DNA from: Prosthecobacter debontii
Lineage (GTDB): Bacteria > Verrucomicrobiota > Verrucomicrobiia > Verrucomicrobiales > Akkermansiaceae
Assembly (NCBI GenBank): GCA_945873125.1
Contig: CAMCBV010000021.1
Coordinates: 1-51,576 of the forward strand
Length of the DNA stretch: 51,576 bases
Direction of reading: 5' to 3'
Under the pieces are notes generated by a model that saw nothing but the letters and a program-made list of their open reading frames with translations, had not been told where the DNA came from and searched no databases. This document shows positions 32,976 to 41,970 of the stretch, piece after piece. Made by a program: the position numbers and the translations under genes. Each line of letters opens with the position of its first letter. The first letter of the stretch is position 1.

Positions 32976-34700
32976 GTGAGCCAACTCAAGTTCGGAGAGC
33001 GCTATTTTAGCAACCGTGACCACCTGTCACGGGTCTGGTCTGGAATTCGCGAACTGGCAACCCTCACGGAATCCGATCTCAGCGAAAATGCCGATACGGC
33101 CTCCATTGAAAATGAAATCCATGCGCCATTTTCATGCTTGGTGTGCGGTGATACAAATTCAGGGAAATCCTCTCTGATCAACAGCCTGCTGGGTCAAGAT
33201 CTCTGCCCAGTCAACGCACTACCGGAAACACGGCAAATCATCCGTTTTCGACACGCCGACGCCAGCCAGGATGCAATCTCCTCCCGCTGTCATGAAAAAT
33301 TCCTGACCGCGCCCGTTCTTCGCGATTTCAATCCCATCGACACGCCCGGTATCAATGCTCTTGATGCCGACCAGAAACAAAACATCGGACATCTGTTTCC
33401 CTATGCTGAACTGATCTTATTTGTCTTTCCTGTCTCAAACCCATGGGGAGCATCGTCATGGAACCTGATCGCAAGTTTACCTGAATCCCACCAAAAACGC
33501 ATCGTCTTCGTGATTCAACAATGCGACTCCGCGGAGGCTGCGGATATTGACGTCATCATGGAGCATATGGCTGATCTATCGATGAAGCGCATCGGGATGA
33601 CTCTTCCCGTCTTTCCCGTCTCCGCAAAGCTTGCTAGCGAGGCGAAGCGCAATGAAACCCTCAACCTCAAAATCTATCAGAAAAGCGGATTTCAAGCTCT
33701 GGAGCATTACATTTCCGAGCACGTTTGTTATTCTGAAAAACGAAAAGCCGCACTCAGAGCTTGGTATAACCAAGCCGCGATTGCTCTCCATTTGATAGAT
33801 GAACAGATCGATCAGAACACCAGACTCCAGAGAGTCCATCACGGGTTTTTAAGATCCCTTGAAGATGAAATCGATGCCATGCGCGAAAGCCTTGTTTCAA
33901 GACTTCCGAGCCACCTCACGAAGGTTGCTGAAATCTTTCAAGATGAGGCGATCCTAGTGAGCCGGAAACTTGCAAAATGGCTCGGCGTCCTGCGGTCGTT
34001 ATTCAAGGTGTTCACGGGCGATAATACCGGCAACCGCATCGAGTCATTGCTCACGGAAAGACTTCGTTCAGCTGTGGAATCCGTTGCAGAAAATGACGGT
34101 AGCGACATCGTGACCGCATGCCTCAAGCATTGGCAGGATCTCGGCGCGCGCATCAACGAATCCATCGGCTTGCCTATCGATACGTCCGCACCCATCGACG
34201 GAACCTTGGAAACGGCGCGGAAACATTTTGTCGAGCGCATCGGCAGTGCGGCACACCGAGCGATTGGCAACCTTCACGTGCGTAAAGATCTGGAACGCGA
34301 GCTTCGTCATCGCAACATGGCAATCAAGTCGTTCAGCGCATCCTCGCTCATCTTCCTGAGCATCGGAGCGGCAAACGGCGTCATGAACACCTATCTTCTC
34401 CCTTGGATCTTTTGTACCATTGGCCTGCTATTTTTATTCGGTGGCATGATCATCTCCATCATCACGAAATCACGTATCAGCCATGATTTTCGGGTCACTC
34501 TATCGGAAACCTGCGGAGCATTTGCCGATGCCCTGCGTTCAGACTACGAGGATGCGATTCGATCGTTTTTTCAAGAATACACCTCATGCTTGGGCTCTAT
34601 CAGAAAACACCTCGCACAAGAGGAGCGCAGCAACGGACCGAAACAAAACCGCTGGCAAAATCTTTTCCTCACGCTCAAGTCCATCGAACAGGATTTGTAA
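32976..34700 (+). CDS. Dynamin-like GTPase with C-terminal membrane hairpin
   Basis: 574 residues from GTG 32976. G1 is CGDTNSGKSSLINSLLG (from about 57), G3 is DTPGINA (122-128); the usual G4 TKxD is replaced by QQCD, which weakens guanine specificity in theory. The middle is helical (a likely stalk), and near 455-495 two hydrophobic segments (SSLIFLSIGAANGV; LLPWIFCTIGLLFLFGGMIISII) form a membrane paddle or hairpin. This is the layout of bacterial dynamin-like proteins, which remodel or tether inner membrane. It is convergent with rodA with a 20-bp gap, so the two are neighbours but not an operon. Membrane remodelling is inferred from architecture. Confidence 0.8.
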   Translation: MSQLKFGERYFSNRDHLSRVWSGIRELATLTESDLSENADTASIENEIHAPFSCLVCGDTNSGKSSLINSLLGQDLCPVNALPETRQIIRFRHADASQDAISSRCHEKFLTAPVLRDFNPIDTPGINALDADQKQNIGHLFPYAELILFVFPVSNPWGASSWNLIASLPESHQKRIVFVIQQCDSAEAADIDVIMEHMADLSMKRIGMTLPVFPVSAKLASEAKRNETLNLKIYQKSGFQALEHYISEHVCYSEKRKAALRAWYNQAAIALHLIDEQIDQNTRLQRVHHGFLRSLEDEIDAMRESLVSRLPSHLTKVAEIFQDEAILVSRKLAKWLGVLRSLFKVFTGDNTGNRIESLLTERLRSAVESVAENDGSDIVTACLKHWQDLGARINESIGLPIDTSAPIDGTLETARKHFVERIGSAAHRAIGNLHVRKDLERELRHRNMAIKSFSASSLIFLSIGAANGVMNTYLLPWIFCTIGLLFLFGGMIISIITKSRISHDFRVTLSETCGAFADALRSDYEDAIRSFFQEYTSCLGSIRKHLAQEERSNGPKQNRWQNLFLTLKSIEQDL

Positions 34701-34720
34701 AAAAACAACCGATTGATTCG

Positions 34721-35902
34721 TCAAACTGGCTCCTCATGATGGCGACGATGAATCCATACACTTTGTACCAGACCCAAAAGGAACATACAAATCACCACAA
34801 AAGTTCCTGAATAACTCACCAGTGGCAGCGGAATACCTGTGATTGGCGTAAGCAAGACACACATTCCGATATTTTCGTAAATGTGTGCGAAAAAAAGCGC
34901 CACCACCATGCATGCGATCAGTCTTCCAGACATATCCCTGCTGTAAAACGCAATGAACAATCCCTGAACCAACAGCAAGGCGAAGCTGAGGACCAATAGC
35001 AGCACACCCCGGAAGCCCAATTCCTCCGCGATCACGGCAAAGATAAAGTCATTGTGGGCGGTGAGATGCGGAATGAAACGTTTGTCGTGAAGAGATCCCT
35101 GCTCAGAGGTCGCCATCCAACCCAAACCTTTCCATCCGGCCTTGCCAACCGCCATGGAAACGTTGTGGGGTGCGTAGCCGTCGCCCTTGATATCCACTTC
35201 CTGACCTTGATTCATGCGAATCCACAAATCAATCCGCTCCGGTCCGCGCTCGGAGACCAATGGCAAAATGACAAAATACATGATGGGTAAAACCCCATAT
35301 GAAACCAAACCGATAAAACTCAGTATGCGGAAAGGAATCCCCGAAACCAACAATGCGACAATGACCACCGGAATCCACACGAGTGCGGAACCCATATCAC
35401 CCATTTTCATCACCATTAGAAAGGGGATCGCCGAAGTCATTCCGATGACCGCAATCCTGACGAGAGGATTTCCGAGGCGATGATGCAGCTTTGGAAGATC
35501 CTGCATGAGCCATGCGATCATGATGATACCGGAAGTCACTCCCAGCTGTGCCGGTTGAAAACTCAAGCCAGCAAGAGTAAGGCGGTGCACATCATCATCC
35601 GCTTTCATCGCCAACAACATTAAACCAAGGCTCACGAGATAGAGAGGAATTCCCAACCAACGTATCCATTTGTAATCAATCCATGCGGCAGCGAAATAAG
35701 CAAAGCTACCGATCACGATCCAGTTCTTCTGCATCCATGCGAAATATACGCCGGCAGAGCCGAATTCCTTCAACTTGTCCGGACTCACCGGCAAGTGCCT
35801 TGCAGCGCTCTCAATCATGAATACCCCGAAAATGAGTAATGCGTACATCACCAGTACCATCACCCAATTCATCCCGAGTATTTTTCTTAAGAATGGCGTC
35901 AT
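34721..35902 (-). CDS. rodA: Rod shape-determining SEDS glycosyltransferase RodA
   Basis: 393 residues, about ten TM segments. RodA polymerises peptidoglycan strands for side-wall growth with a class B PBP and MreB. Family marks are GLSFQPAQLGVTSGIIMIAWLM, MGDMGSALVWIPV (with the catalytic-region Asp), HLTAHNDFIFAVIAEELGFRG, and the closing PITGIPLPLVSYSGT. Its presence suggests a rod or ovoid cell. The expected mreBCD/pbp2 partners are not in the window. Start at ATG 35902 gives MTPFLRKILGMNWVMVLVMYALLIFG; an internal ATG eleven codons later is a possible alternative. The 263 bp upstream shows no gene. Confidence 0.95.
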   Translation of the reverse strand: MTPFLRKILGMNWVMVLVMYALLIFGVFMIESAARHLPVSPDKLKEFGSAGVYFAWMQKNWIVIGSFAYFAAAWIDYKWIRWLGIPLYLVSLGLMLLAMKADDDVHRLTLAGLSFQPAQLGVTSGIIMIAWLMQDLPKLHHRLGNPLVRIAVIGMTSAIPFLMVMKMGDMGSALVWIPVVIVALLVSGIPFRILSFIGLVSYGVLPIMYFVILPLVSERGPERIDLWIRMNQGQEVDIKGDGYAPHNVSMAVGKAGWKGLGWMATSEQGSLHDKRFIPHLTAHNDFIFAVIAEELGFRGVLLLVLSFALLLVQGLFIAFYSRDMSGRLIACMVVALFFAHIYENIGMCVLLTPITGIPLPLVSYSGTFVVICMFLLGLVQSVWIHRRHHEEPV

Positions 35903-36165
35903 CCGTTTACGGTTCCATCGTTATCCCGCATCTGAATCTTGGCAAGTCGGCATCGACTGGGAAATGGATTGAAAAAATCCAGCGCAAAAAAATCCCACAT
36001 GTCACCGCCATGAGGTGCCATCCGGATTGATATTCAGGCAATTGTCTCATTCTCATGAAAAAAGACGACTCGTTCCGACGAGTAGAAAGAACCGCCAAAC
36101 CATAAAGCCCGCGAATCAGTTTCAGCCAAGCGGATCGCTTTCCCTTGAGTCATCGGTCCATTCCA

Positions 36166-37167
36166 TCATTCGGATTCCATGCGGGTGTCTCTGGCAAGCA
36201 ACTCGCTCATGGCGGAGGCAACTGGCATACCCTTGTATAAAATAGAGTAAACCGCATCGATAATCGGAGTCCGGACATTCGCTTTACGTGCAAGTTCGTA
36301 AATCGAATAAGCACTGGGCACACCTTCCGCAACCATACCCAGAACCTCGGTCGCCTCTTGAAGGGTTTTTCCCTGACCCATCGCCAGACCCACCCGATGA
36401 TTTCGCGAGTGCTCAGAGAAGCAGGTGACAATGAGATCGCCCACCCCCGAAAGACCGGCGAACGTTTCAGGCTGCCCACCCAAAGCCGTGCCGAGGCGTG
36501 TCATTTCCGCAAGTGCACGCGTGACGAGTGCTGCGACCGCGTTATCGCCTAGACCCAAGCCGTGCGACATGCCAGCTGCAATCGCATACACGTTTTTAAT
36601 CGCACCCCCCAGCTCAATTCCCGCGAGATCGCCACTCGTGTAAGGGCGGAAATAAGGCTTGGTGAACAAATCCTGCAATGCGCAAGCAACTTCAGGATTC
36701 TCCGACCCGATCACTGCACACGTCGCCTGGCGCGCGGCGATTTCCTCCGCATGATTCGGACCGGATAAAACTGCGATGGGATTATCTGGGAAAACCTCCT
36801 GTAAAATTTCACTCATCCGGTCACCCGAGGTTCTTTCAATTCCCTTGGCACAAGAAAGCAACACCGTTTGATTCGGCAAACTGCATTTTGCGAGATCCTC
36901 GGCAGCTTGTCGCGTTGCTCCGGCTGGCAGCGCGAATATCACCAAAGGATAGTTCACTACGGCGCGAATATCATTTGTCGCACGAACATGTTCCGGAAGT
37001 AGAATTCCTTTCAGATAACGCGGATTCAGATGCTTGTGATTGATCGAGTCGACACTTTCCAGATCACGCCCAATGATCAATACCGACTTCAGATCTTCTC
37101 CTAAAAGTTTGGCAATCGCTGTTCCGAATGAACCCGAGCCGATGATGGCTGCACTTTGAAATTTCAC
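36166..37167 (-). CDS. gpsA: Glycerol-3-phosphate dehydrogenase [NAD(P)+]
   Basis: 333 residues from GTG 37167, chosen because the GTG overlaps the plsY stop as GTGA, a classical coupled junction, and because family homology begins here (FQSAAIIGSGSFGTAIAKLLG). It makes sn-glycerol-3-phosphate from dihydroxyacetone phosphate, the substrate used by PlsY. Marks: VLSGPNHAEEIAARQ, ELGGAIKNVYAIAAGMSHGLGLGDNA with the catalytic Lys, and AGLSGVGDLIVTCFSEHSRN. The open frame extends 51 codons upstream through plsY, but that is a shadow. Confidence 0.96.
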   Translation of the reverse strand: MKFQSAAIIGSGSFGTAIAKLLGEDLKSVLIIGRDLESVDSINHKHLNPRYLKGILLPEHVRATNDIRAVVNYPLVIFALPAGATRQAAEDLAKCSLPNQTVLLSCAKGIERTSGDRMSEILQEVFPDNPIAVLSGPNHAEEIAARQATCAVIGSENPEVACALQDLFTKPYFRPYTSGDLAGIELGGAIKNVYAIAAGMSHGLGLGDNAVAALVTRALAEMTRLGTALGGQPETFAGLSGVGDLIVTCFSEHSRNHRVGLAMGQGKTLQEATEVLGMVAEGVPSAYSIYELARKANVRTPIIDAVYSILYKGMPVASAMSELLARDTRMESE

Positions 37168-37898
37168 GGTTTTTTGCTCATGGGTTGGTCTTTCAATCCA
37201 AACTTCGATTCCGTACCCTGACGCAACCTCAGAATGTTGGATCGGTGTTTCCAAACTGCCAAAACCGCAATCACCACCGTGAAAAAAAACAGGGGTTTGT
37301 TCCAGGTGCCGGCCGTCCATAGACTGATTCCTGCGTCATTGACATGATAGCGGGCACCGAAGTGAGTGACGATGGGCAAGCAGACGGCAGCGACCATGCT
37401 GGCGACCGCAACGTAGCGCGTGAGGGCAAGCACAACGATAAATATCACGACAAGAACCCCCACGGCAGCGGGCATCAAGCCGATTAAAACTCCTGCGGAT
37501 GTCGCGATTCCCTTGCCGCCTTTGAAACCAATCCATGGCGAGTAGTTGTGTCCCAAAACCGCAGCCAAGGCGGTGATGACATGAACCAGTTGTGCGGTGA
37601 ACTGCTGCGGAGCGGGATACATGGCCCAATCATTTGGAAAAACCAGATCAAAGATGGGCACCCGCCCAGCGACAGGAACCAAATTCACAGCGATGACTAC
37701 CGGAACAAAACCTTTCAGCGCATCAAGCAACAAACAACCCAGTCCGTATTTTTTACCCACCACGCGGAACACATTGGTCGCACCTATGTTTCCCGAACCG
37801 TGCTGCCGGATATCAATCCTCTTCGCCTTGGCGATGAGTAAACCAAAAGGAATGGAGCCGAGCAGAAATGCCAGAACGGGACAGAACCAAAGTTGCAT
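37164..37898 (-). CDS. plsY: Acyl-phosphate:glycerol-3-phosphate acyltransferase PlsY
   Basis: 244 residues, a little longer than the usual 190-220 because of a charged C terminus and an extended third loop. Multi-pass membrane enzyme that acylates glycerol-3-phosphate with acyl-phosphate in the first step of phospholipid synthesis. Marks: FLLGSIPFGLLIAK, HGSGNIGATNVFRVVGKKYG (motif 1), and the later GHNYSPWIGFKGGKGIATSAGVLIG. It overlaps gpsA by 4 nt and follows the peptidyl-prolyl isomerase gene by 23 bp, so the three genes form one minus-strand operon supplying phosphatidate precursors. Confidence 0.96.
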   Translation of the reverse strand: MQLWFCPVLAFLLGSIPFGLLIAKAKRIDIRQHGSGNIGATNVFRVVGKKYGLGCLLLDALKGFVPVVIAVNLVPVAGRVPIFDLVFPNDWAMYPAPQQFTAQLVHVITALAAVLGHNYSPWIGFKGGKGIATSAGVLIGLMPAAVGVLVVIFIVVLALTRYVAVASMVAAVCLPIVTHFGARYHVNDAGISLWTAGTWNKPLFFFTVVIAVLAVWKHRSNILRLRQGTESKFGLKDQPMSKKP

Positions 37899-37921
37899 AA
37901 ATCAAATGAAGTGAAAGAAAC

Positions 37922-38542
37922 CTATTCCAAAGTGGCAGCCTCAATGATGACAGGCTCCAACGGAACATCCCTTGAAGGTCCGGGAGTAAGCTCGCCGCTC
38001 AGGGGATTGAGGTTTAGCAACTCTTGAACACCCGTTTTGACCGCCTTGATTTGATTCACCACATCCATTCCCTCGATGACTTTACCAAAGACCGCATAAC
38101 CATCGTGACTCGGAAAATCGAGCGCTTCATTATTTGCCACGTTGATAAAAAACTGTGCAGTCGCGCTGTTGGGATCGCTGGTCCTTGCCATGGAAATGGT
38201 TCCAACCTCGTTTTTTAATCCGTTCCGACTCTCATTCACGATCCCCTTGTCGGTTTTCTTCTCCGCCAGCTTTCCATCCTGATGGGCAAACCCACCGCCT
38301 TGGATCATGAAGCCGTCAATGACACGATGAAACACCGTGCCGTTGTAATGTCCCGTGCTTACATATTTTTTGAAATTTGCGACGGTCACTGGCGCTTTCT
38401 CAGCATTCAACTGGATCACGATATCCCCTTGGTTCGTCTTTAACCGAACTTTGGTAGGTTCAGCGGTCTTATTAGCCTGACAGGCGGCTCCAAAAGAAAA
38501 CGCAATCAGGGCGAGATAGCAAATGTGGCGACGGTTCATCAT
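37922..38542 (-). CDS. Lipoprotein cyclophilin-type peptidyl-prolyl isomerase
   Basis: 206 residues; two adjacent ATGs at the start. The leader [20 protein letters not shown] ends in a lipobox, so the enzyme is probably anchored in the periplasm. The cyclophilin core follows: [46 protein letters not shown] (active-site Arg and Phe), then [15 protein letters not shown] and [17 protein letters not shown]. It catalyses prolyl cis-trans isomerisation for envelope protein folding. First gene of the unit with plsY and gpsA (23-bp gap); the functional tie to lipid synthesis is unclear. Confidence 0.93.
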   Translation of the reverse strand: MMNRRHICYLALIAFSFGAACQANKTAEPTKVRLKTNQGDIVIQLNAEKAPVTVANFKKYVSTGHYNGTVFHRVIDGFMIQGGGFAHQDGKLAEKKTDKGIVNESRNGLKNEVGTISMARTSDPNSATAQFFINVANNEALDFPSHDGYAVFGKVIEGMDVVNQIKAVKTGVQELLNLNPLSGELTPGPSRDVPLEPVIIEAATLE

Positions 38543-38599
38543 ACGTAGTTAATCCTTACCCAGGGACTTGGCAAGCAACACGAAACGCATTCAACCCTC

Positions 38600-38761
38600 T
38601 TAGTAAACAGGAGCCCCATATTGCTCTTGGGATCCGCCACCTGAGTTCTGCATTTTTTCCTTGGTCCAGTTGAAACCCGCTTTGGTGTCACGCCAGACAC
38701 CGATCATGGTGTTGCATGAGGTCAATGAAACTACGGTGGCGATCAGAAGAATCCATTTCAT
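38600..38761 (-). CDS. 53-residue entericidin-like lipoprotein
   Basis: A complete short frame: MKWILLIATVVSLTSCNTM, then IGVWRDTKAGFNWTKEKMQNS and a Gly/Gln-rich tail ending APVY. The lipobox LTSC gives a lipidated Cys16, directly followed by NTMIGVWRD, reminiscent of entericidin A/B (CNT..G.G.D....G) though not a certain match. Entericidins are tiny outer-membrane lipoproteins with a role in stress and cell lysis. It lies 57 bp upstream of the PPIase gene on the same strand. Confidence 0.65.
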   Translation of the reverse strand: MKWILLIATVVSLTSCNTMIGVWRDTKAGFNWTKEKMQNSGGGSQEQYGAPVY

Positions 38762-38801
38762 GATGTGATGTTGTTTGCGAATTTAATTTATAAAAGAAAG
38801 G

Positions 38802-39407
38802 TTACCAAGTTTTGACCAAATCCTTGCGTTTTGCATCAGACGGCAAGTCGGTGCCAAGGCTATAAACAGCGACGCGCTTGTTATTTAACTTCGCGTCATA
38901 ATCGTAGGCGGCACTGGGTGTGAATTCAAGTCGGCCATCGTAGTCATAATCGAGAACGATATAATACGACTGACCCCATGGATCAAACAGACCAACAACC
39001 GCATCGCCTGCATCGTTGTAAACAATTCCACCGCGATTGCCCTTGTCGGCTTCTTTCACTCCGAGGAAACGAAGTTTGCGTTCATTTTGCTCATCCTCAT
39101 AACCTGAGAGAACCTCCAATAATTGCACACCTGCACCCGAGTCGGTAATGTAGGGAGAAGCGCCATTGTCGGTATCAGGCGCACCACTGGAAGGAGCAGG
39201 CAGCAAATTGTATTCCGAATAAAACTGTTCAACCGCATTTGCGACGTTGGTTGCTGCAGCTTGAGCTGTCACTCTTTTGGCTTTTTCAAGAGCTCCGATA
39301 CCAACGGAAAAACCGATAGTTGAGAGAATGGCGATGATCACCACAACAACCAGCAATTCAACGAGCGTAAATCCTGATTGGTTTTGTTTATTGAATGGGA
39401 TTTTCAT
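38802..39407 (-). CDS. Type II secretion/type IV pilin-like pseudopilin
   Basis: 201 residues. After a short basic leader, the prepilin peptidase site and hydrophobic helix are textbook: SGFTLVELLVVVVIIAILST (cleavage before FTLVE). The globular part has the GspG-like features of a soluble domain with YSEYNLLPAPSSG and a closing YDYDAKLNNKRVAVYSLGTD, with a DPWGQSYYIVLDYDYDGRLEF segment that recalls the calcium-binding loop of major pseudopilins. It would assemble in a type II secretion pseudopilus or a pilus; no other assembly genes are in the window. It follows nadA by 92 bp on the same strand. Confidence 0.88.
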   Translation of the reverse strand: MKIPFNKQNQSGFTLVELLVVVVIIAILSTIGFSVGIGALEKAKRVTAQAAATNVANAVEQFYSEYNLLPAPSSGAPDTDNGASPYITDSGAGVQLLEVLSGYEDEQNERKLRFLGVKEADKGNRGGIVYNDAGDAVVGLFDPWGQSYYIVLDYDYDGRLEFTPSAAYDYDAKLNNKRVAVYSLGTDLPSDAKRKDLVKTW

Positions 39408-39499
39408 GAAATTGGATTTTAAAAATTATAAATAACGCAACGATTATGTGAATATTTAACCTTATTGAACTTCGGTGGCAAACCAATTCACCACATAGG

Positions 39500-40435
39500 C
39501 TATTTCGATTGCTCAAGCATCCGCAGCAACGGAATCTCCGCACGACTGCGAATTTCCTCCTCCATCTCGACCCGCGGCGACAAATCACGCAGGCAATTGC
39601 GGAGTTTCTCCAAGGTATTCATTTTCATGTAACGGCAATCCGCACAAGCACAACGATCGGTCGGCCCGGGAATTAAATTCTTATCTGGGCATTCACGTCG
39701 CAAGCGGTGGAGCATCCCGCTCTCGGTCACCACAATGATATTTTTCACATCGGTCTTCTTGCAAAAATCCACCATCCGCTCGGTCGAGCAGACCTCATCC
39801 GCAAGCAATCGGACGGCTTGAGTGCATTCTGGGTGAGCGACTACCAAGGCATCTGGATATTCTGCCTTGATCCGTTGGATCGAATCCCGCGTGAACTCGA
39901 CGTGAACATAACATGAACCCTGCCAAAGATCCATTTTCCGACCGGTCTGCTCCATGACCCATGAGCCGAGATTCGCATCGGGCACAAACAGGATGGGCCT
40001 ATCTTGTGGAGCCAGATTGACGATTTTCACCGCGTTGCCGGATGTGCAGATCACGTCACAGAGAGCTTTCACGCCAGCCGAGCAGTTGATGTAAGCAATC
40101 ACGTAATAATTTTTGTCCGCATGTTCTTGCAGATAGGCGGCGAGTTGATCCGCAGGACAGGATTGTTCCAGCGAGCATCCGGCATCCTTGTCAGGAAGAA
40201 CCACAATTTTACCGGGGTTTACGATTTTCGCAGTTTCAGCCATGAAATGCACTCCGCAAAAAACAATGACTTCGGCATCGGTCGCCTTGGCATGATAGGC
40301 CAGACCCAGAGAATCCCCCACATGGTCGGCAACGTCCTGAATGTCACCTGTCTGATAATTATGAGCCAGAATCACCGCCTTGCGCGCGCGTTTCAGCTCC
40401 AGAATCTCGTCTTTCAAATCAAGCGCAACTGCCAT
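39500..40435 (-). CDS. nadA: Quinolinate synthase A
   Basis: 311 residues from ATG 40435; an ATG eight codons upstream gives a weaker N terminus. It condenses iminoaspartate with dihydroxyacetone phosphate to quinolinate in NAD synthesis, using a [4Fe-4S] cluster. The three ligand cysteines lie in YINCSAGVKALCD, HPECTQAV and the closing DRCACADCRYMK region. Other marks: AVILAHNYQTGDIQDVADHVGDS and CGVHFMAETAKIVNP. No nadB or nadC is nearby. It sits between the zinc-ribbon bactofilin gene (61-bp gap) and the pseudopilin gene. Confidence 0.97.
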   Translation of the reverse strand: MAVALDLKDEILELKRARKAVILAHNYQTGDIQDVADHVGDSLGLAYHAKATDAEVIVFCGVHFMAETAKIVNPGKIVVLPDKDAGCSLEQSCPADQLAAYLQEHADKNYYVIAYINCSAGVKALCDVICTSGNAVKIVNLAPQDRPILFVPDANLGSWVMEQTGRKMDLWQGSCYVHVEFTRDSIQRIKAEYPDALVVAHPECTQAVRLLADEVCSTERMVDFCKKTDVKNIIVVTESGMLHRLRRECPDKNLIPGPTDRCACADCRYMKMNTLEKLRNCLRDLSPRVEMEEEIRSRAEIPLLRMLEQSK

Positions 40436-40496
40436 TACCCAATCTTTGTGGCGAAACAAAAAGATGCAAGAGCCAATACTCTACAATACGCTAGGA

Positions 40497-41321
40497 TCAT
40501 TCGCCCTCAGCTACTTGAACGACCTCCATGAGTCCGGAATGCTTTGCCCCCGCGCGCATCACAAGACCACTTGCCCGAGCAAGCCCTTGCAGACGCGCTT
40601 TTCTCTCAAGAATGATCTTCTCCACACAGGTAATGTTCCCTCTCACTTCACCATCAATATAGGCGGCACGCGCTTTAACTTCTCCTTGGAATTCAACTTT
40701 CGCACCCCGTTCAATGCACAGTTCATCGCATTGAACATTTCCCACAATCTTACCGTGACTTCTGATCGTCAGTTTTCCCGAACATTCCACCGAGGCGGAT
40801 AGCTCACCGAGCACCAGAAGATCATGACACTGGACATTCACTCCCTTGATAGCTGCTCCCTTGAGGACAATGACATTGCCGCGTGTTTGTATCTGCCTTT
40901 GCCACGCCTGATCGATGGTGTAATCCCGTAAACTGATGTAGCTACCGCATTTCGCACACTGAGTGGATTGGGCATCGGGAACTACACTGAAAAGATGACT
41001 GCAGTGGTAACAGTGCAACTTGCGTTTGACCGGCTCCTTGCCGGCAAAGCGCTTGAAAAACCGATCAAACAAACCCGGTTTGGCTTCTATCTTGGGAAGC
41101 TCCTCGGCTACGGTCGGGTGCTGAACCGGTGGACTTTCCAAAGTGGCCAGACGCGTCGCATATTTTGGTGGAACGACCACTTTTTGATCCGTTATACTGA
41201 TATATTGCCCACAACTCCGGCACACCGTGGAAACCACGATCGATGGTTCATTTTGGCTGTGCTCACATTGCGGACACATCACTTGGATGTGTTTGCGCTC
41301 CACCTGTGCTTCATCTCCCAT
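40497..41321 (-). CDS. Bactofilin-like polymer-forming protein with two N-terminal zinc ribbons
   Basis: 274 residues. Residues 14-40 hold a zinc ribbon (C16, C19, C34, C37) and residues 102-128 a second (C104, C107, C122, C125), joined by a Pro-rich linker. The rest (about 145-262) is a bactofilin beta-helix of short repeated turns: VIVLKGAAIKGVNVQCHDLLVLGELSASVECSGKLTIRSHGKIVGNV, then VKARAAYIDGEVRGNITC. Bactofilins form cytosolic, membrane-linked filaments that act in shape, stalk and chromosome organisation. The double zinc-ribbon fusion is unusual. Directly downstream (51 bp) of a standard bactofilin gene, which suggests co-polymerisation or anchoring. Confidence 0.82.
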   Translation of the reverse strand: MGDEAQVERKHIQVMCPQCEHSQNEPSIVVSTVCRSCGQYISITDQKVVVPPKYATRLATLESPPVQHPTVAEELPKIEAKPGLFDRFFKRFAGKEPVKRKLHCYHCSHLFSVVPDAQSTQCAKCGSYISLRDYTIDQAWQRQIQTRGNVIVLKGAAIKGVNVQCHDLLVLGELSASVECSGKLTIRSHGKIVGNVQCDELCIERGAKVEFQGEVKARAAYIDGEVRGNITCVEKIILERKARLQGLARASGLVMRAGAKHSGLMEVVQVAEGE

Positions 41322-41372
41322 ACTCCTGGCAATCCTCCCCGAGTTTGGTTAAAAAAATCAACGGATTTGAAA

Positions 41373-41915
41373 TCACTTCTCGGCCAGCAAGGGCTGGGTT
41401 ACTGCTACCGCAGCCTGATTCGCAATTGGCTTAAGCTCGGGTTGCGATGGCGCAGACTGAGACGGCGTTCCCACGGTTGATTTACCAACAAAAATCGCCC
41501 CGGCATCGATCGTGAGAACCTTTGCTTTGATATCTCCGACCACTTCGGCGCTTGATTTAAGCTCGACCCGCTCGACGGCTGTAAGATTTCCGTGAATCTT
41601 GCCATAGACGATAACGGATCCTGTCTTGACCTCGGCTTTGATTCTGGCGTTTTCACCAATGGTGAGATTACCCGTGGATTGAATATCACCCTCGATTTTA
41701 CCATCAACAATCAGATCATGCTGAAACTTGACGGTTCCTTTGATTTCGACATCAGAGGAGAGAACATTTCGAGTACTGGATGACGGCTTAGGTGCCGATG
41801 GTGCAGTGCGATCGGCATTGAAATTCGCGCTTTCCATGGCTGGACGCGGCTCAGTTACGGATTGCACCGGCTTTTGCGATTCACTTGCTTCTTGGCCTAT
41901 GACTTTCTTGAACAC
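41373..41915 (-). CDS. Bactofilin
   Basis: 180 residues. A disordered N-terminal tail (about 1-45, rich in Ser/Pro/Ala) is followed by a compact DUF583 beta-helix: LSSDVEIKGTVKFQHDLIVDGKIEGDIQSTGNLTIGENARIKAEVKTGSVIVYGKIHGNLTAVERVELKSSAEVVGDI. A disordered C-terminal tail follows. This is the classic bactofilin layout, with tails that link filament to membrane or partners. It polymerises without nucleotide. It is second in the minus-strand order TPR protein, bactofilin, zinc-ribbon bactofilin, nadA, pseudopilin, with gaps of 50-90 bp throughout. Confidence 0.92.
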   Translation of the reverse strand: MFKKVIGQEASESQKPVQSVTEPRPAMESANFNADRTAPSAPKPSSSTRNVLSSDVEIKGTVKFQHDLIVDGKIEGDIQSTGNLTIGENARIKAEVKTGSVIVYGKIHGNLTAVERVELKSSAEVVGDIKAKVLTIDAGAIFVGKSTVGTPSQSAPSQPELKPIANQAAVAVTQPLLAEK

Positions 41916-41970
41916 GCGAAAAAGTAATCCCCTGCTGACTGAAATGTCAATCCGTTTCCCCCGCTAAATC

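Noticed and set aside
32976..34700. Classification of the 574-residue GTPase as a ribosome-assembly GTPase (Era/EngA type).
   Set aside because: No KH or second G domain; the helical stalk and C-terminal membrane hairpin fit dynamin-like proteins.
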